A stretch of 64,000 nt of DNA from Isoetes taiwanensis. Lineage: Eukaryota; Streptophyta; Lycopodiopsida; Isoetales; Isoetaceae. Each line of letters starts with the position of its first letter. Positions within the stretch are counted from its first letter, which is position 1. The stretch lies in assembly GCA_021234155.1 (NCBI GenBank), contig JAJEKV010000028.1:2874567-2938566 (forward strand), in the 5' to 3' direction. Made by a program: the position numbers and the translations under genes. This document shows positions 20,739 to 31,060 of the stretch, one piece after another. The notes under the pieces are model-generated. The model was not told the DNA's origin. It made no database searches and saw only the letters and a program-made list of their open reading frames with translations.

Positions 20739-22677
20739 TCATGTGCCTGTGTAATATGTTGGAACACCTCCTGCTGCTGGGAGTTGTCCTGGTGGAGTTG
20801 GAACATATTGCGCATATTGCGCATGATTATATTGTGGCATTGGCGCTGTCACGGCTGCATATTGAGGATTTGGCGCAATACCAGCATAAGCAGCCTGAGC
20901 ATTATATGCAGGCAGTCCTGGGGCGTAAGGAGAAAATCCTAATGCCGCAGCCCCCGCAGCTGGCATGGGAGGCCTCAGATAACCTGGAATATTTGGATGT
21001 ACAACACCATATCCTGCTTGCACTTGGGGACCCTGGGTTGGAGTGACCTGTGGTGAAGCTTTGTCCTTCTGACCTTCTGCTGCTAGCTTGACAATCACAT
21101 GTCGTCCCTGTGTATTAAGAATGTTCAGCATATGCCAGAATGAAATTAAACTTAAAGCAATGCTGATTTCATATGCTACCTCAATTGTCTTGTTTGGATC
21201 GTCAATTGCCTTCTTGGCAGCTTCCACACTTTTATAAGTGATAAATGCAAAGCCACTGCATAAATGCATCCAATTAAGAACAGCAGCACTGTAAGGCAAT
21301 GGGTGTTATCTGCAAACAGTAACCTACCGAGACTTATTTGTATTCTTGTCATATGCAACCGCGCCTTCTTCAATTTCTCCATACTGTGAAAATATTTTTA
21401 ACAGTGTCTCATTTGATGTATCATATGCCAGACCACCAATGTATAACTTCCTCTGTGTCTGATCAGTGGCGCTAGGCCCGATTGCACTTCCAGAAGATGC
21501 CAAATTGCAAACAGTTATACGACCCTAAAAGTAATTTAAATAATTTAGAACTAACTGTCAAAACATTGTAAGATTTACCATACATAAACTTACATCGATT
21601 TGTTTGCTGGGCTCTTTCAACGCCCGTTGAGCTGAATCCATGTGCTTAAACGTGATGAATCCAAACCCACGTGATTTCCCTGTAGCTTTATCAGTGATAA
21701 CAGCCCCTTCCTCTATCTCACCAAATTGTAGAAAGGCCTGTCAAACGAATTACAAAATAAATCATTTCAAATCAACAGTTAAGATCAGCATTGGTACGTT
21801 CTGGATGCTGTGAGTGTTCTCATGAGCACGCACCACCGTAATACACTCCAGTAACAGAAACAACCAGGTCATATGAAGTTAGCCATGCTTCACAGTACCA
21901 ACAAATCAAGACATACCATACACCCTTTCATATACCACAAACAAGGCATGTCCAAACAACAGTCATGCACTCACATCACGCAGAGCCTGCGAAGTAGTCT
22001 CCCAAGCTAGCCCACGCACAAACAGCTTCCGATGAGCAGGATCTTTGCTTGCAACATCTCTAATATCATCTGCAACCGCAGGGTATTGAGAACCTCTGCA
22101 GAATACAAGCCCACACCACACGCATTCCCAGTCAATCCAATCATCTAAAACAACACCCAAACAAAAAAGTCGCGAAGATTTTAACAAGCATCCATCTGTC
22201 ACACGACGTCTGCCAATCTTTCAATGAGTTGCAACACAAATACAGTTCAAAACGTGAGAAATTAGACTTGCTAGCCCTTTGATAATCAATTGAGATGTAA
22301 TGTTGTAATGAACTTTAACTAAACTATCTTCCAGCATACCATCAAACGCCTTCAGTAAGGCGATTATTAGGTACGCACATAACTTACACCTCTTAGGTCA
22401 TTGATCTTCCAGAACATAATGCCCTCCAAAAGAACCATGTATTAAAAATGCCTAAAATCAATGATCTAAGTGCGAAAAGAAATATAATTTGTACTAACAA
22501 AGATACAGCTACTTCACCAAAAACTACAACTTACGCATCAAGAAGCAGAGCTACAAGCTGCTCTTTACTAAGAGGCTCCAGCAACCTCTTGAGATCATCT
22601 TTTGATAAGATTGTGCTGTAGACATGGCTGCCATCATTCAGCTTCCTCTTCTTGGTTTCCTCCTCACCGAATTCCAT
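20739..22677 (-). CDS. UBA2-like: UBA2-type RNA-binding protein with two RRMs, six exons
   Basis: Exons (minus strand): 22677-22535, 22095-21975, 21737-21594, 21524-21328, 21255-21180, 21107-20739, each bounded by GT-AG. They join in frame to 349 residues plus stop. RRM1 is at about residues 70-135 with RNP2 LFVRGL and RNP1 [11 protein letters not shown]2 is at about 161-235 with RNP2 LYIGGL and RNP1 RGFAFITY. The C-terminus is rich in Ala, Pro, Gly, Tyr and Gln and ends [10 protein letters not shown]. The N-terminus has a basic KKRK that could act in nuclear import. This is the architecture of the plant UBP1-associated proteins UBA2a/b/c, nuclear hnRNP-like proteins that bind U-rich RNA; those are somewhat longer (about 400-480). 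The start is the first in-frame ATG. All exons look intact, so this is a functional host gene. Confidence 0.9.
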
Positions 22678-22856
22678 TCTTCCTGCTCTAAGGAGCTGCT
22701 TTTGTGCTTGAGAAACCTCGCAAATCGTGGGCGGCAAAACTGGCGCTCCCAGCAAAGACCCAATGCAAATTTTTGGATTGCCCCAAGGGAAACCATAGGT
22801 GGGCCCATGGGAGATTATGGGAGATTATTTTTTGGGAAAACAATTTTTTATACAAG

Positions 22857-22960
22857 AATGACGTGGCGTCCGCACAAAATTGCCAACGCCACGTCATTCC
22901 TGTAACGTGAATGTAAGCTGGTATTTTCTCTGACGTGGCGTCTAGTTGGCGCTGACGTGG
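22857..22960. promoter_or_regulatory. bZIP-type TGACGTGG cluster and 13-bp inverted repeat upstream of the UBA2-like gene
   Basis: AATGACGTGGCGT (22857-22869) and its exact inverse ACGCCACGTCATT (22886-22898) form a hairpin-capable pair with a 16-nt spacer. Further copies of TGACGTGG are at 22931-22938 and 22953-22960. TGACGTGGC is a known bZIP (C-box/G-box hybrid) binding core. The cluster lies 180-285 bp upstream of the start codon. Confidence 0.55.
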
Positions 22961-23704
22961 AAAAAAGTTTAGAGCAGAGTTAGACGACATTTTCTCTCTC
23001 TTCCTCCTTCGCGAACTGGCTATGACGTTCTGAACGGCGCCAAGCGTTTTCGAAGGCGCTGGGGCATTTTGACGAGTTTTTTTATGGCGCTCCATGATCT
23101 GTGAAGGCGCTAGGGTAGTTAGACCTGATTGTCGACTTTTTTTTTGTGTTTTTAGTTAGATTTTGTTATATTCTGACAAATCTTGCTTTGCAGGTGGTCG
23201 AGTGATTTTGTCGAGTTTCTAAGGTTCTTGTGGAGTTCTAGCGGCTGTTACAGTGCAGTTATAGCGGCTGGAGTCCTTTGAGAGGATCTTTGTCGAGTTT
23301 TCAGCCTTTTGTTCTGATTTTTGGAGTTTCTTTGCAGCTTGCGAACTTTGAAGTGATTCTTTATAACACTTGTAAGCATTTTTATGTTCTTGTGTTTATT
23401 TTTTATTTTTTATGCTAATGTCTCATTTGTTTGCTGCATGCAGTTGATCTGGAGGTTTTGTTTGTTTGCTGCATGCAGTTAATCTTTTCAAATTTCATGC
23501 AAAACCTGATTAAGAAGAGTTAGATTTGGACTTGGAAGTGATTTATAAACTTCATATTTTCATGTTTTCTCATGTTTCCTGTTCTATAAACTTTTGATCT
23601 AGCGTGATCTAGTCATGATCTGCACTGTTGTAATTTTTGACATGAAATGAAGCTTTTTGACTCTGTAAATTGCAGTTTTTTAGACTGTTTATTGCATTGT
23701 ATTT

Positions 23705-23800
23705 CAGAATGTAGGTTGAAATAGATGAATGTAGGGTAGAAAACTTAGAATGTAGGGTAAAATTGTTGGAATGTAGGGTAAAATATAGAATGTAGGAATG
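23705..23800 (+). repeat. Degenerate tandem repeat with GAATGTAGGGTA core
   Basis: Five or six imperfect copies of GAATGTAGG(G)TAAAA, spaced about 18-24 bp apart. Confidence 0.7.
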
Positions 23801-24341
23801 TTATAATATAAGAAGATTATGTATTCAGGATACAAATTGGAATTACATTTTAAAACATCCTACAAGTAAGTTTGTCCATTGGTAGCAAGTTAGCTTATTA
23901 CAACTTGCAACTTTGATCTCCTAAGGAATAACCCTTGCCCAACACGCAAATCACAACTATGCAATCATAGAAGGCAAAACTTACTTCAAAGCTTTCTTTA
24001 GGTTGATGCACATGACGAAGAGGCTTGCAAATTATGATTTGAGAGGTATATCCTTTTGTTCTTTTTTTTTTGAAGGACTAATATACAAGCAAAAGCAATA
24101 AGATTCTCATGAACATAGCAGTCGACCTCGCTGTTTGCATGAACACATTATCACAGCTTGCTACTCGAGCATAATATCTGTATGAACTGGGATTTGTGAA
24201 TTCTAGCTCATACAAATAAAGCTAATCTACAAATTTACCGTGAAGATGAATATTGTATGTCTCTTATGTGAAAATACCTAGATGGCCGTAAAAGAAAGTA
24301 AGCAATGTGCCTTGCATGGTGCTAAGTACTAAAGAGACTCA

Positions 24342-24410
24342 ACATGCATGCATTGTATAGTATGCATGCACTGTGTGCATGCGTGCAATGTATGCATGCG
24401 TGCATGTCAA
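24342..24410. repeat. TGCATGC-rich alternating purine-pyrimidine stretch
   Basis: Several CATGCATGC/TGCATGCGTGC copies within 70 bp. It can be read as a simple-sequence region or as clustered RY (CATGCA) motifs; no adjacent gene supports the second reading. Confidence 0.6.
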
Positions 24411-24627
24411 AGCCATAGATTGGGCGTGCAAACTAACAAGAAATACAACACACGCTCTATAAATATTATTGGCATACCTTCACACAAATACAACAATAGA
24501 ATCATATGCAAACCATAGCAAAATGGTCGTATAATTATACGTTTTACGCGACGAACCATTTTTTGTGATATGCATGCTATAACAAAAATCTGAACTTGAT
24601 TTAAGAAAAGATATAATACTGGCAGTG

Positions 24628-25165
24628 CCATGGAGAAAAATATGTAGCAAAATAACAGGGGGTTCCAGGGGGATTTGATTTGGATATAAAAATAACAATT
24701 CCCCGAATCATACACCATATATCCCTAAAACAATTAAATAGGTTGTTATATATATAAAAAAAAAAAAAAAAAAAAAACATTGATTCAAGATAAAAAATAA
24801 TCACATTAGCTCACTGGGTATATTGGTTAAAGTAGTCTTATTAGGACATTGAGTTATTTTGGTAGAGGTTCGAACCCCCTTATTTCATATTCTAAAATCT
24901 TAGACAAAGAGATATTCTCTCAAAACCTTAGGCGAACTCGTATTTTATATTTCAAAATCAGGCACCTCCAATGATAAATGAAGGTGCCCAGAAACCCCAA
25001 CATACAATCTGGGCCATAGGATCGACAAATCCGACGACTCCAAGGTGCACCTCGTTTAGAATATCTAGCATTATAACAGGGTTTTTTTTTGTGATTTTGT
25101 ACGCTTTTTGGCATGGTTTTCCTATGATTTTAGTGCTGTATTCATTGGGCCATACTAAATAGTAT
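24628..25165 (+). mobile_element. SINE-like retroposon with tRNA-like promoter boxes
   Basis: A tRNA-like segment is at about 24808-24880: an A-box-like TTAGCTCACTGGGTATATTGG and a perfect B box GGTTCGAACCC about 50 nt later. The 5' portion (24630-24850) is repeated at 26975-27170. The 3' portion (about 25069-25165, containing ACGCTTTTTGGCATGGTTTT) is repeated in inverse at 36000-36095. Matches to different parts at different sites suggest one composite repeat family. A poly(A) run of about 22 lies inside, at 24758-24778, which could mark a junction between two elements. Confidence 0.55.
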
Positions 25166-26190
25166 TTTTAGAGTGCGGCTTTTTTGGAGCGTCGATTTTT
25201 TTTAGCTTCAACAATCTAACGGTTATTATTTTGACCTCCTTATTCATATGCATGAAACTAGAAAAGTTCTCTTCTCTCAAAAGTTCTTGTGGTGGTATTT
25301 CGATCCGTCCTGTTGAACAATTCATTCAAAGTTGTGGTATGCAAGATTTTTCTTTTTTGTTTGCTAACAATGTTTTTTGTTTTAATCTTATTTGATCTTA
25401 ATGCGAGATATTAGCATGAGCATGAGCTAGATATTCATAAGGAAATCCGTTCTTCATTCTGTTTCACAGATATTCAAGAAAATCCGTCCTTTATTCTGTT
25501 TCACATATATTTCATGGCAGATATTAAAACAATTCATGATCCGTTGTTATTCTGTTTTTGCTCTTCATTCATCTTCTTAAAACATTTCAGATAAAGTGTT
25601 TTGTTATTTGATCTTGCTTTTCAGAATTCGAAACCTGCAGGCAAATATTTAGCATGGTAAAGTGCAGATGGAGACAGATCTTGAAGTTTTCCTTTATGTT
25701 TATCTTCCTCAACTTTTCCTCTGTTTAGCATTTCCCTGAATATGTAGCCTGCCATAGCCAGAATCTGCATGCCAGGGCCAATCCGGAACTTCAAACCATT
25801 ACTTTTTCGCTGCCACACAGCCGATTACCACACAGCTAGGGCCATTACCACACAACCGGTTTGCCTCAGAACAATACCCATAACCTCTGATTTGTCTTCA
25901 ATCCGGCAGTTTCACGCAGCATTCACGCTTCAATCCGCAACATTCACGCTTCAAAAATCGATCTAACAGTTTGGATCTGCTGTAGGACGATCTTTACCCC
26001 CTGATCTGACAATGCCACAGTAAAATCCGGCCCTCAGAACCATGTCCTGAAGCATGCACACTGCCATCGTCGAATGCTGAAACCCTAACCCTGCCCTAAA
26101 TCCAAAAGTGTAAAAAAAAAAACATTGTTTCCTTATCTATTTTTGTTCTAAATTTGAAATGTCGCCCTTCCTTTTAATATCTCGTGCCGG
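25166..26190. other. Intergenic, nothing recognised
   Basis: AT-rich with short unsupported open frames only. A direct near-duplication of a CCGTYCTTYATTCTGTTTCA segment is at about 25446-25503. Confidence 0.5.
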
Positions 26191-26214
26191 GCAGTAATCC
26201 GCTTGCTGCGTTTT

Positions 26215-26287
26215 TGTATTGGGTCCCATAGACCGATTGGTCTCCGTGGACGATAAAAGTACCTTCCTTCCTTCCTTCCTTCCTTTA
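26215..26287 (+). repeat. Short retroposon 3' end with (TTCC)n tail, copy 2
   Basis: GGGTCCCATAGACCGATTGG, then TCTCCGTGGACGATAAAAGTAC, then TTCC units. It matches the minus-strand copy at 12724-12800. Confidence 0.65.
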
Positions 26288-26448
26288 AACATCATAACAT
26301 CTACTATATAATGCTACATATTAGTAAAATTACTATTCAATGACTTAATAAATTTTTAAATAATATGCTTTTAAAGCGTATGTAATTAAATTACATTATG
26401 CTATAAGGTTTCATATTACTTTTTCTTTTTATTTGTTATAACGCTAGA

Positions 26449-26695
26449 TATTACATATTACATATTGCTACATGTTTTGCATGTTTTACATGTTTTTACG
26501 CATGTTTGCTTTTTTTAGGGCCCGAAGGGCCTAAATTTTTTTTAGTATAACAACCAACACATAACTACCATTCTAGATATTACGTATTACATATTGCTAC
26601 ATGTTTTGCATGTTTTTACGTATGCTGGGCCCGAAGGGCCCAAAATTTTTTTTAGTATAACAACTAACACATAACTACCATTAACATTAACTAAC
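26449..26695 (+). repeat. Tandem duplication of about 125 bp ending in a GGGCCCGAAGGGCCC palindrome region
   Basis: Two successive units both start near CTAGATATTAC(A/G)TATTAC, pass through TACATGTTTTGCATGTTTT and GGGCCCGAAGGGCC, and end at ACACATAACTACCATT. Confidence 0.75.
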
Positions 26696-26735
26696 ACAAC
26701 CATTGGGTCCAACACATTTAAATTAAAATCCCCCT

Positions 26736-26965
26736 TAAACCCCCTTCGGTTTGGGTGCATATTCACACGGGGGTGACTCAGGGCAGCGAGAGCCCTTATA
26801 ATTATATTTTGCACGTACAAAATCAACACCATATAGTATTTTGCTTGAAATCTTATAGTATTTTGCAAATCTTGTTATACAGTATAGCAAATTTTGTACT
26901 TGCATACCCCACAAACGAGGAACTTTACGTATGGTGTAGATTAAGGAATAAGGGGTGAATATGCC
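26736..26965 (+). mobile_element. Small TIR element (MITE-like), one end degenerate
   Basis: The left end is AAACCCCCTTCGGTTTGGGTGC, then ATATTCACACGGGGG. The interior matches the elements at 37613-37913 and 48963-49257. The right TIR has lost its outer part (only GGGGTGAATATG remains at about 26950). Confidence 0.6.
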
Positions 26966-26974
26966 TATCCAACA

Positions 26975-27170
26975 GAATATGTAGCAAAATAACATGGGGT
27001 TCCAGGGGGATTTGATATGGATGTAAAAATAACAATTTCCAAAATCATAGGCCATATATCCCTAAAACAATTAAATAGGTTGTTATAAGAAAAAAAAAAC
27101 ATAGATTCGAGATAAAAAATAATCACATTAGCTCACTTGGTATATTGGTTAAAGTAGTTTTATTGGGACA
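26975..27170 (+). repeat. Second copy of the 24630-24850 repeat, cut at its right end
   Basis: It matches from ATATGTAGCAAAATAACA to the A-box region (TTAGCTCACTTGGTATATTG). It stops abruptly at about 27170, where chromovirus sequence begins, before the B box. Confidence 0.75.
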
Positions 27171-27224
27171 TTTATGATCAACTATGGCTATCAATGCCTT
27201 ACTCCAGACACGTGGCATAATCGG

Positions 27225-27886
27225 GTTTCCAAGGTGAAAGTCTCTCAGCAATTACTTACAGATATGCAGGCTTTGATTGAAGAAGTTTGAGGGTATTTAT
27301 TAGCTGCCAGAACCCAGAAAAAGAGCCTTGCCGATAGGCATCGTATACCACGAGAATTTCAAGTTGGCGAATCAGTATGGCTAAAGATTAAGGTTAAGCA
27401 CGCCAAGCTAAAAATTGGCAATTGCAAGAAGCTGGCACCTAGATGGGTGGACCCTTTGAGATAACTGAGAGGATAGGCTCCTAATCCTATCGGTTGAATT
27501 TACCCGCAATTTGAAGATCCATAAAGTTTTTCACGTAAGCCTTCTCAAGAAGCATACACTCAATCCGGAAGAGATCCTTGATACGCCAACACTTCTGGAG
27601 ATGACGGAGAATCAGTTGGAGATTGTTCCTGAGGCTCTCCTTGATCGTGTATATAAGCAGACCTGCAGGACTCAAATAGTGCAGTAGTTGGTTAAGTGGA
27701 AACACCTACCAATGGAGGATGCAACCTGGGTTCTTAAAGCGGATTTGGATAAGGTTTATCCAAACTTTATGTGGCAATGCCAGGGTCGAAGTATTCATGA
27801 TGTGATCAACTCCGACTCCAGCGGTAAGCAATGCATTGTGGATCCAGCAGGGGTCATGTGCGTGTTCGATCTGGCAGGGATCATGT
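27225..27886 (+). pseudogene. Chromovirus integrase C-terminus and chromodomain
   Basis: From about 27320 the frame reads ADRHRIPREFQVGESVWLKI and later KLAPRWVDPFEI, the integrase C-terminal domain. After frame changes, 27688-27768 encodes a chromodomain core (VKWKHLPMEDATWVLKADLD). Chromodomains steer integration towards marked chromatin in this group. Stops and shifts near 27295, 27470 and 27685 inactivate it. Confidence 0.75.
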
Positions 27887-29439
27887 AAGGAGTTGGGCTA
27901 GATGCCCTAGATGTATGGGCATATAGGCATTCATGATAGGATGCATATGTCTACGGCTATAATGGGAACATTGCCATTCCTTACGCCGAGACGAAACACA
28001 AGCCTTAGGCATGATAGGATTTCCTTCATTCTCATTTTTTTTTCTTTAAGGGGATGGTTTCTTCAACCACACTATTTAAATCATTTTATAAGTATTGATG
28101 TACTGTAATTCGGTAGGCCAATAGCGCATATCGTGGTATCTACAGAAGCTTCGAGGCCTCTGTCTGAGGCCATCTCTTGTTATTTCCAGTGTTGCTTTGC
28201 ATGTGTGCTCTTCTGTATAAATTTGTGATATGATGTTTGTTACCTGTTGTGAATAGACTACGGTCCTAAGGACTTTGATCGGTGATCACTCTTTGTAACT
28301 TTTTATTATCTGATTAAGTAATTTTACCTTCCATAACTAAGTTGTTCTTGTCACTTAGATAACCCCAATGCTGAGGACAACATTATTCCAAGGGGGAGGG
28401 AGAATGTGACGTTCCATGTAATTATACGGTATATGTATAAATATTATGACACGTCACTAAAGTATAATGAGACCCTTATTATGGGTCATTGGGGGATAAC
28501 TTGGGCCAACCTAAAAGGGCTTTTATTAGCTAAGTTAAATTGTTAATAAGTTAATTAACCTAACTAGACTAATTAATGTTATTAATTAGTAAATGTAAGC
28601 TAATTAGGGAGAGCCACTTGACCCATGTCGATTGGCCAGGGGAAACTTACTAAGATTAGGGTGCAATTTGGGTCCCTACCCCCAATTCTGTCGCAAATCG
28701 ATTTGGGAAGAGTTGGATAAGGGAGGAGCTACTCACCACTGTACCCAAACCTAAAGAATGGAAGCCTTTCGAGATAATGGCCCGAGCCAAGAGACCGGTT
28801 AGTCTCTAGATAGTTTGTGTTTCAGCTAACCCTTGTATGACTAGGTGGATGGTTAAATTCTCTTTTATGTGCTATCAAGATGATTATGGATATTTTGTTT
28901 ATGATTATATTCTCTCTCTCTGTTCCTCCTGTGTGTTTGGGATTAAGAGTGGGTAGAGACCAGAAAACTCAATAGTAGTAGATATGTTTCTAGCTAGAAC
29001 CCTTAAGATCCAGTAACTTATGCACAAGAGCCCACCTGGTTGTGGAGGCTATGATGATATTAAGCACCAGACAACGGGTACCATAGTGAAGCGGGGGTGG
29101 AGCCTTGCTGAGCGTGGCTACTGGGGTCCTACATTGTGCTAGACTTATAGTCGGTCATCATGGGTGGTCGGGTATGGGTCTGACACCTCCTGGGTCGCAG
29201 GGCAAGTCCCGAAAGGACGGTCCCGGCTCGATGGGTGCGCCGAGGCCGCCCATGGATTTTTGGGGGTTTAAGTCGGGTACGGATGCGTGTGCACCAAGGT
29301 GGCACATATCCTTTGTGCCCGGGGAGGGGATGCCCCCGTAACCTACCTTATCGGAGCAGGGGGATGTAACCCATAGTAGTCTCATAGGGTGAATCCATGA
29401 GGTTGTGCCTCTGGAAGGCTACTGTGACGTCCCCTACTC

Positions 29440-29463
29440 GTATACGGTGCACTCACCGTATAC
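29440..29463. repeat. Perfect 10-bp palindrome with 4-nt loop
   Basis: GTATACGGTG, loop CACT, CACCGTATAC, inside the chromovirus LTR. Confidence 0.85.
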
Positions 29464-30792
29464 AAACAGGAGTTCATCCCCCATACCAGCTCCATGCCGA
29501 TACAGGGCCCTCCACATAACACTGCAACCGTGTCGGGTTCCAGTGGGAAGAGTGAAGGGGTCATTTTACCCCGTCTCCCTCAGGGTCTACCTAGCTGCGG
29601 AAGCGTAACATACATGTTAGTATATAACATAAGCACATATCCACCTCGAAGGGTGGTCCATCACATCTGCATGAACAAGGTGAGCACAATACATATGGGG
29701 AGTTCTACCCAAGGCTCAGACTCAAGGGGCTGACTGACGGCTTGGGTCTCCAGAGTTCATTGCAGACAGAATTCATGACAATGGATTTGGCTGGCATATG
29801 AACATGGCATAGGGTTGTCCACTCCATCCGCCCCTCCTGTGCACACTTTGCAGAGTAGGCCGAGAAGTGTCGGGGGGTTGTAGCCGCCGGATGCATAGCC
29901 AAAAGGGCTATTCCTGGGTTTCATCCTCCCAGTTCCGATGGGGCAGGAAGGGATCACCCCCTCCAGAGATCTACATGCTGACTCAAGGTGACTAGAGGGC
30001 CACTGCCCGTGTTCGACTGAACCCACTGGAAAGTGTACACCACTTCGCGGCAGTCGAGCCCATGCCTCACCAAGACTCGAGTGGTGAGCCATTAGACCTA
30101 GTCACCATGATCCCCGGTAGGCCTTACACACCGGAGGGATCGTTCAAGAGTCGGGGACATGAACCTCCTTCTCGGCCCGAGCCGGCCCCTTCACCCACAA
30201 CCGGTGTGGTTCTTGTGCCTGGGGCGAATCTATAGTGTGCTAGAGAGGCTACTCTAGGAGCATCTACTACCAAGCTTTAGGTCTCTACCCCCCTTCCCAA
30301 TACAAGGAGTTCATAGAGATACAGCATCCACATACATCACAGAAGACTAAAGAACTATATCTAATCTACATCATAGAGTTAGGTTCTTTAGTTAGAGGTT
30401 GGTATCTAAAGATCTAGAAGGCTGCTATGGGCAATTTAATAGGCTAAACCTACTGATTTTATGACTGAAATAGGGTTTAGACTATCTAATTGGCCAAATA
30501 CCTGATCCTTGAGTGGCTCCTCCTGACCTGAGCTCGACCATCCTGCTGAAACGCTCGAATCAAGGGAAACTAATGGTGTAATTCTCTCAGGCAGAGCCTG
30601 GGAGGCGGTTTTGGCTGTTGAGGCAGCCAAAACAGAGTTCTAAAACCCTAGAAACGAAAATTGGGCAAGTTAGGGTTTCCCTCCCTTAATAGACAAGGGG
30701 TTGGCTAGGGTTTCCAATTATCCCCTTTAGGCATGTGGGATAATTGGAAATGGGCCCACTTGCCTTTAATGGCTAGGTGGCAAAATGTGCCC

Positions 30793-30945
30793 ACATGGAA
30801 ATGTGTGCCCACATTAATGTGTACATTGGAAAATGTGCACATTAATTGCACCTATGGGTGTGGCCCACTTGGCATCAAGTGATCACATGGAAATGTGTGC
30901 CCACATTAATGTGTACATTGGAAAATGTGCACATTAATAGTTGCA
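30793..30945 (+). repeat. Tandem duplication inside the LTR
   Basis: A unit starting ACATGGAAATGTGTGCCCAC and ending in AATGTGCACATTAAT occurs twice, about 95 bp apart. Confidence 0.8.
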
Positions 30946-31060
30946 CATATTCCTGGCACGTTACACGGCTGCGTTGGCGTACCGCGTCGGTGGCGGTAAT
31001 GCGGCGTGGCAGGCAATACAAGATATCGCCACGGGACCGTATCTCGTCTGGAACGTCACA

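Larger units (their letters stand above)
22961..24627. other. Intergenic; possible divergent leader and short repeats
   Basis: No ORF recognised. At about 23190 a pyrimidine-rich stretch ends in TTGCTTTGCAG, a good splice acceptor, so a plus-strand untranslated leader transcribed divergently from the UBA2-like gene is possible. A 24-bp segment with TTTGTTTGCTGCATGCAGTT occurs twice at about 23427-23485. Confidence 0.35.
27171..31060 (+). mobile_element. Ty3/gypsy chromovirus, 3' part with long LTR
   Basis: Only the end of pol, a 3' untranslated stretch, a polypurine tract (28390-28404) and one LTR (28405-31060) remain. The 5' side is truncated at about 27170. Coding remnants show the integrase C-terminus and a chromodomain, which define chromoviruses. 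With no 5' LTR in the window, no target-site duplication can be checked. Confidence 0.75.
28405..31060 (+). repeat. Chromovirus 3' LTR, about 2.66 kb
   Basis: It starts TGTGACGTTCC directly after the polypurine tract and ends GGAACGTCACA: an 11-bp perfect inverted terminal repeat with TG...CA ends. It is unusually long and GC-rich at 29100-30250, but no internal target-site duplication or second element was found. It contains a perfect 10-bp inverted repeat at 29440-29463 and a tandem duplication at 30793-30945. Confidence 0.65.

Noticed and set aside
22678-22755. Longer N-terminus for the UBA2-like protein
   Set aside because: The upstream start would be TTG; the first in-frame ATG is at 22677.
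24808-24880. Functional tRNA gene
   Set aside because: A and B boxes are present but the stems do not pair as a cloverleaf and the sequence is part of a repeated element.
29105-30092. GC-rich open frames on both strands inside the chromovirus LTR
   Set aside because: No recognisable domain, overlapping on both strands, and inside an LTR bounded by matching terminal repeats.
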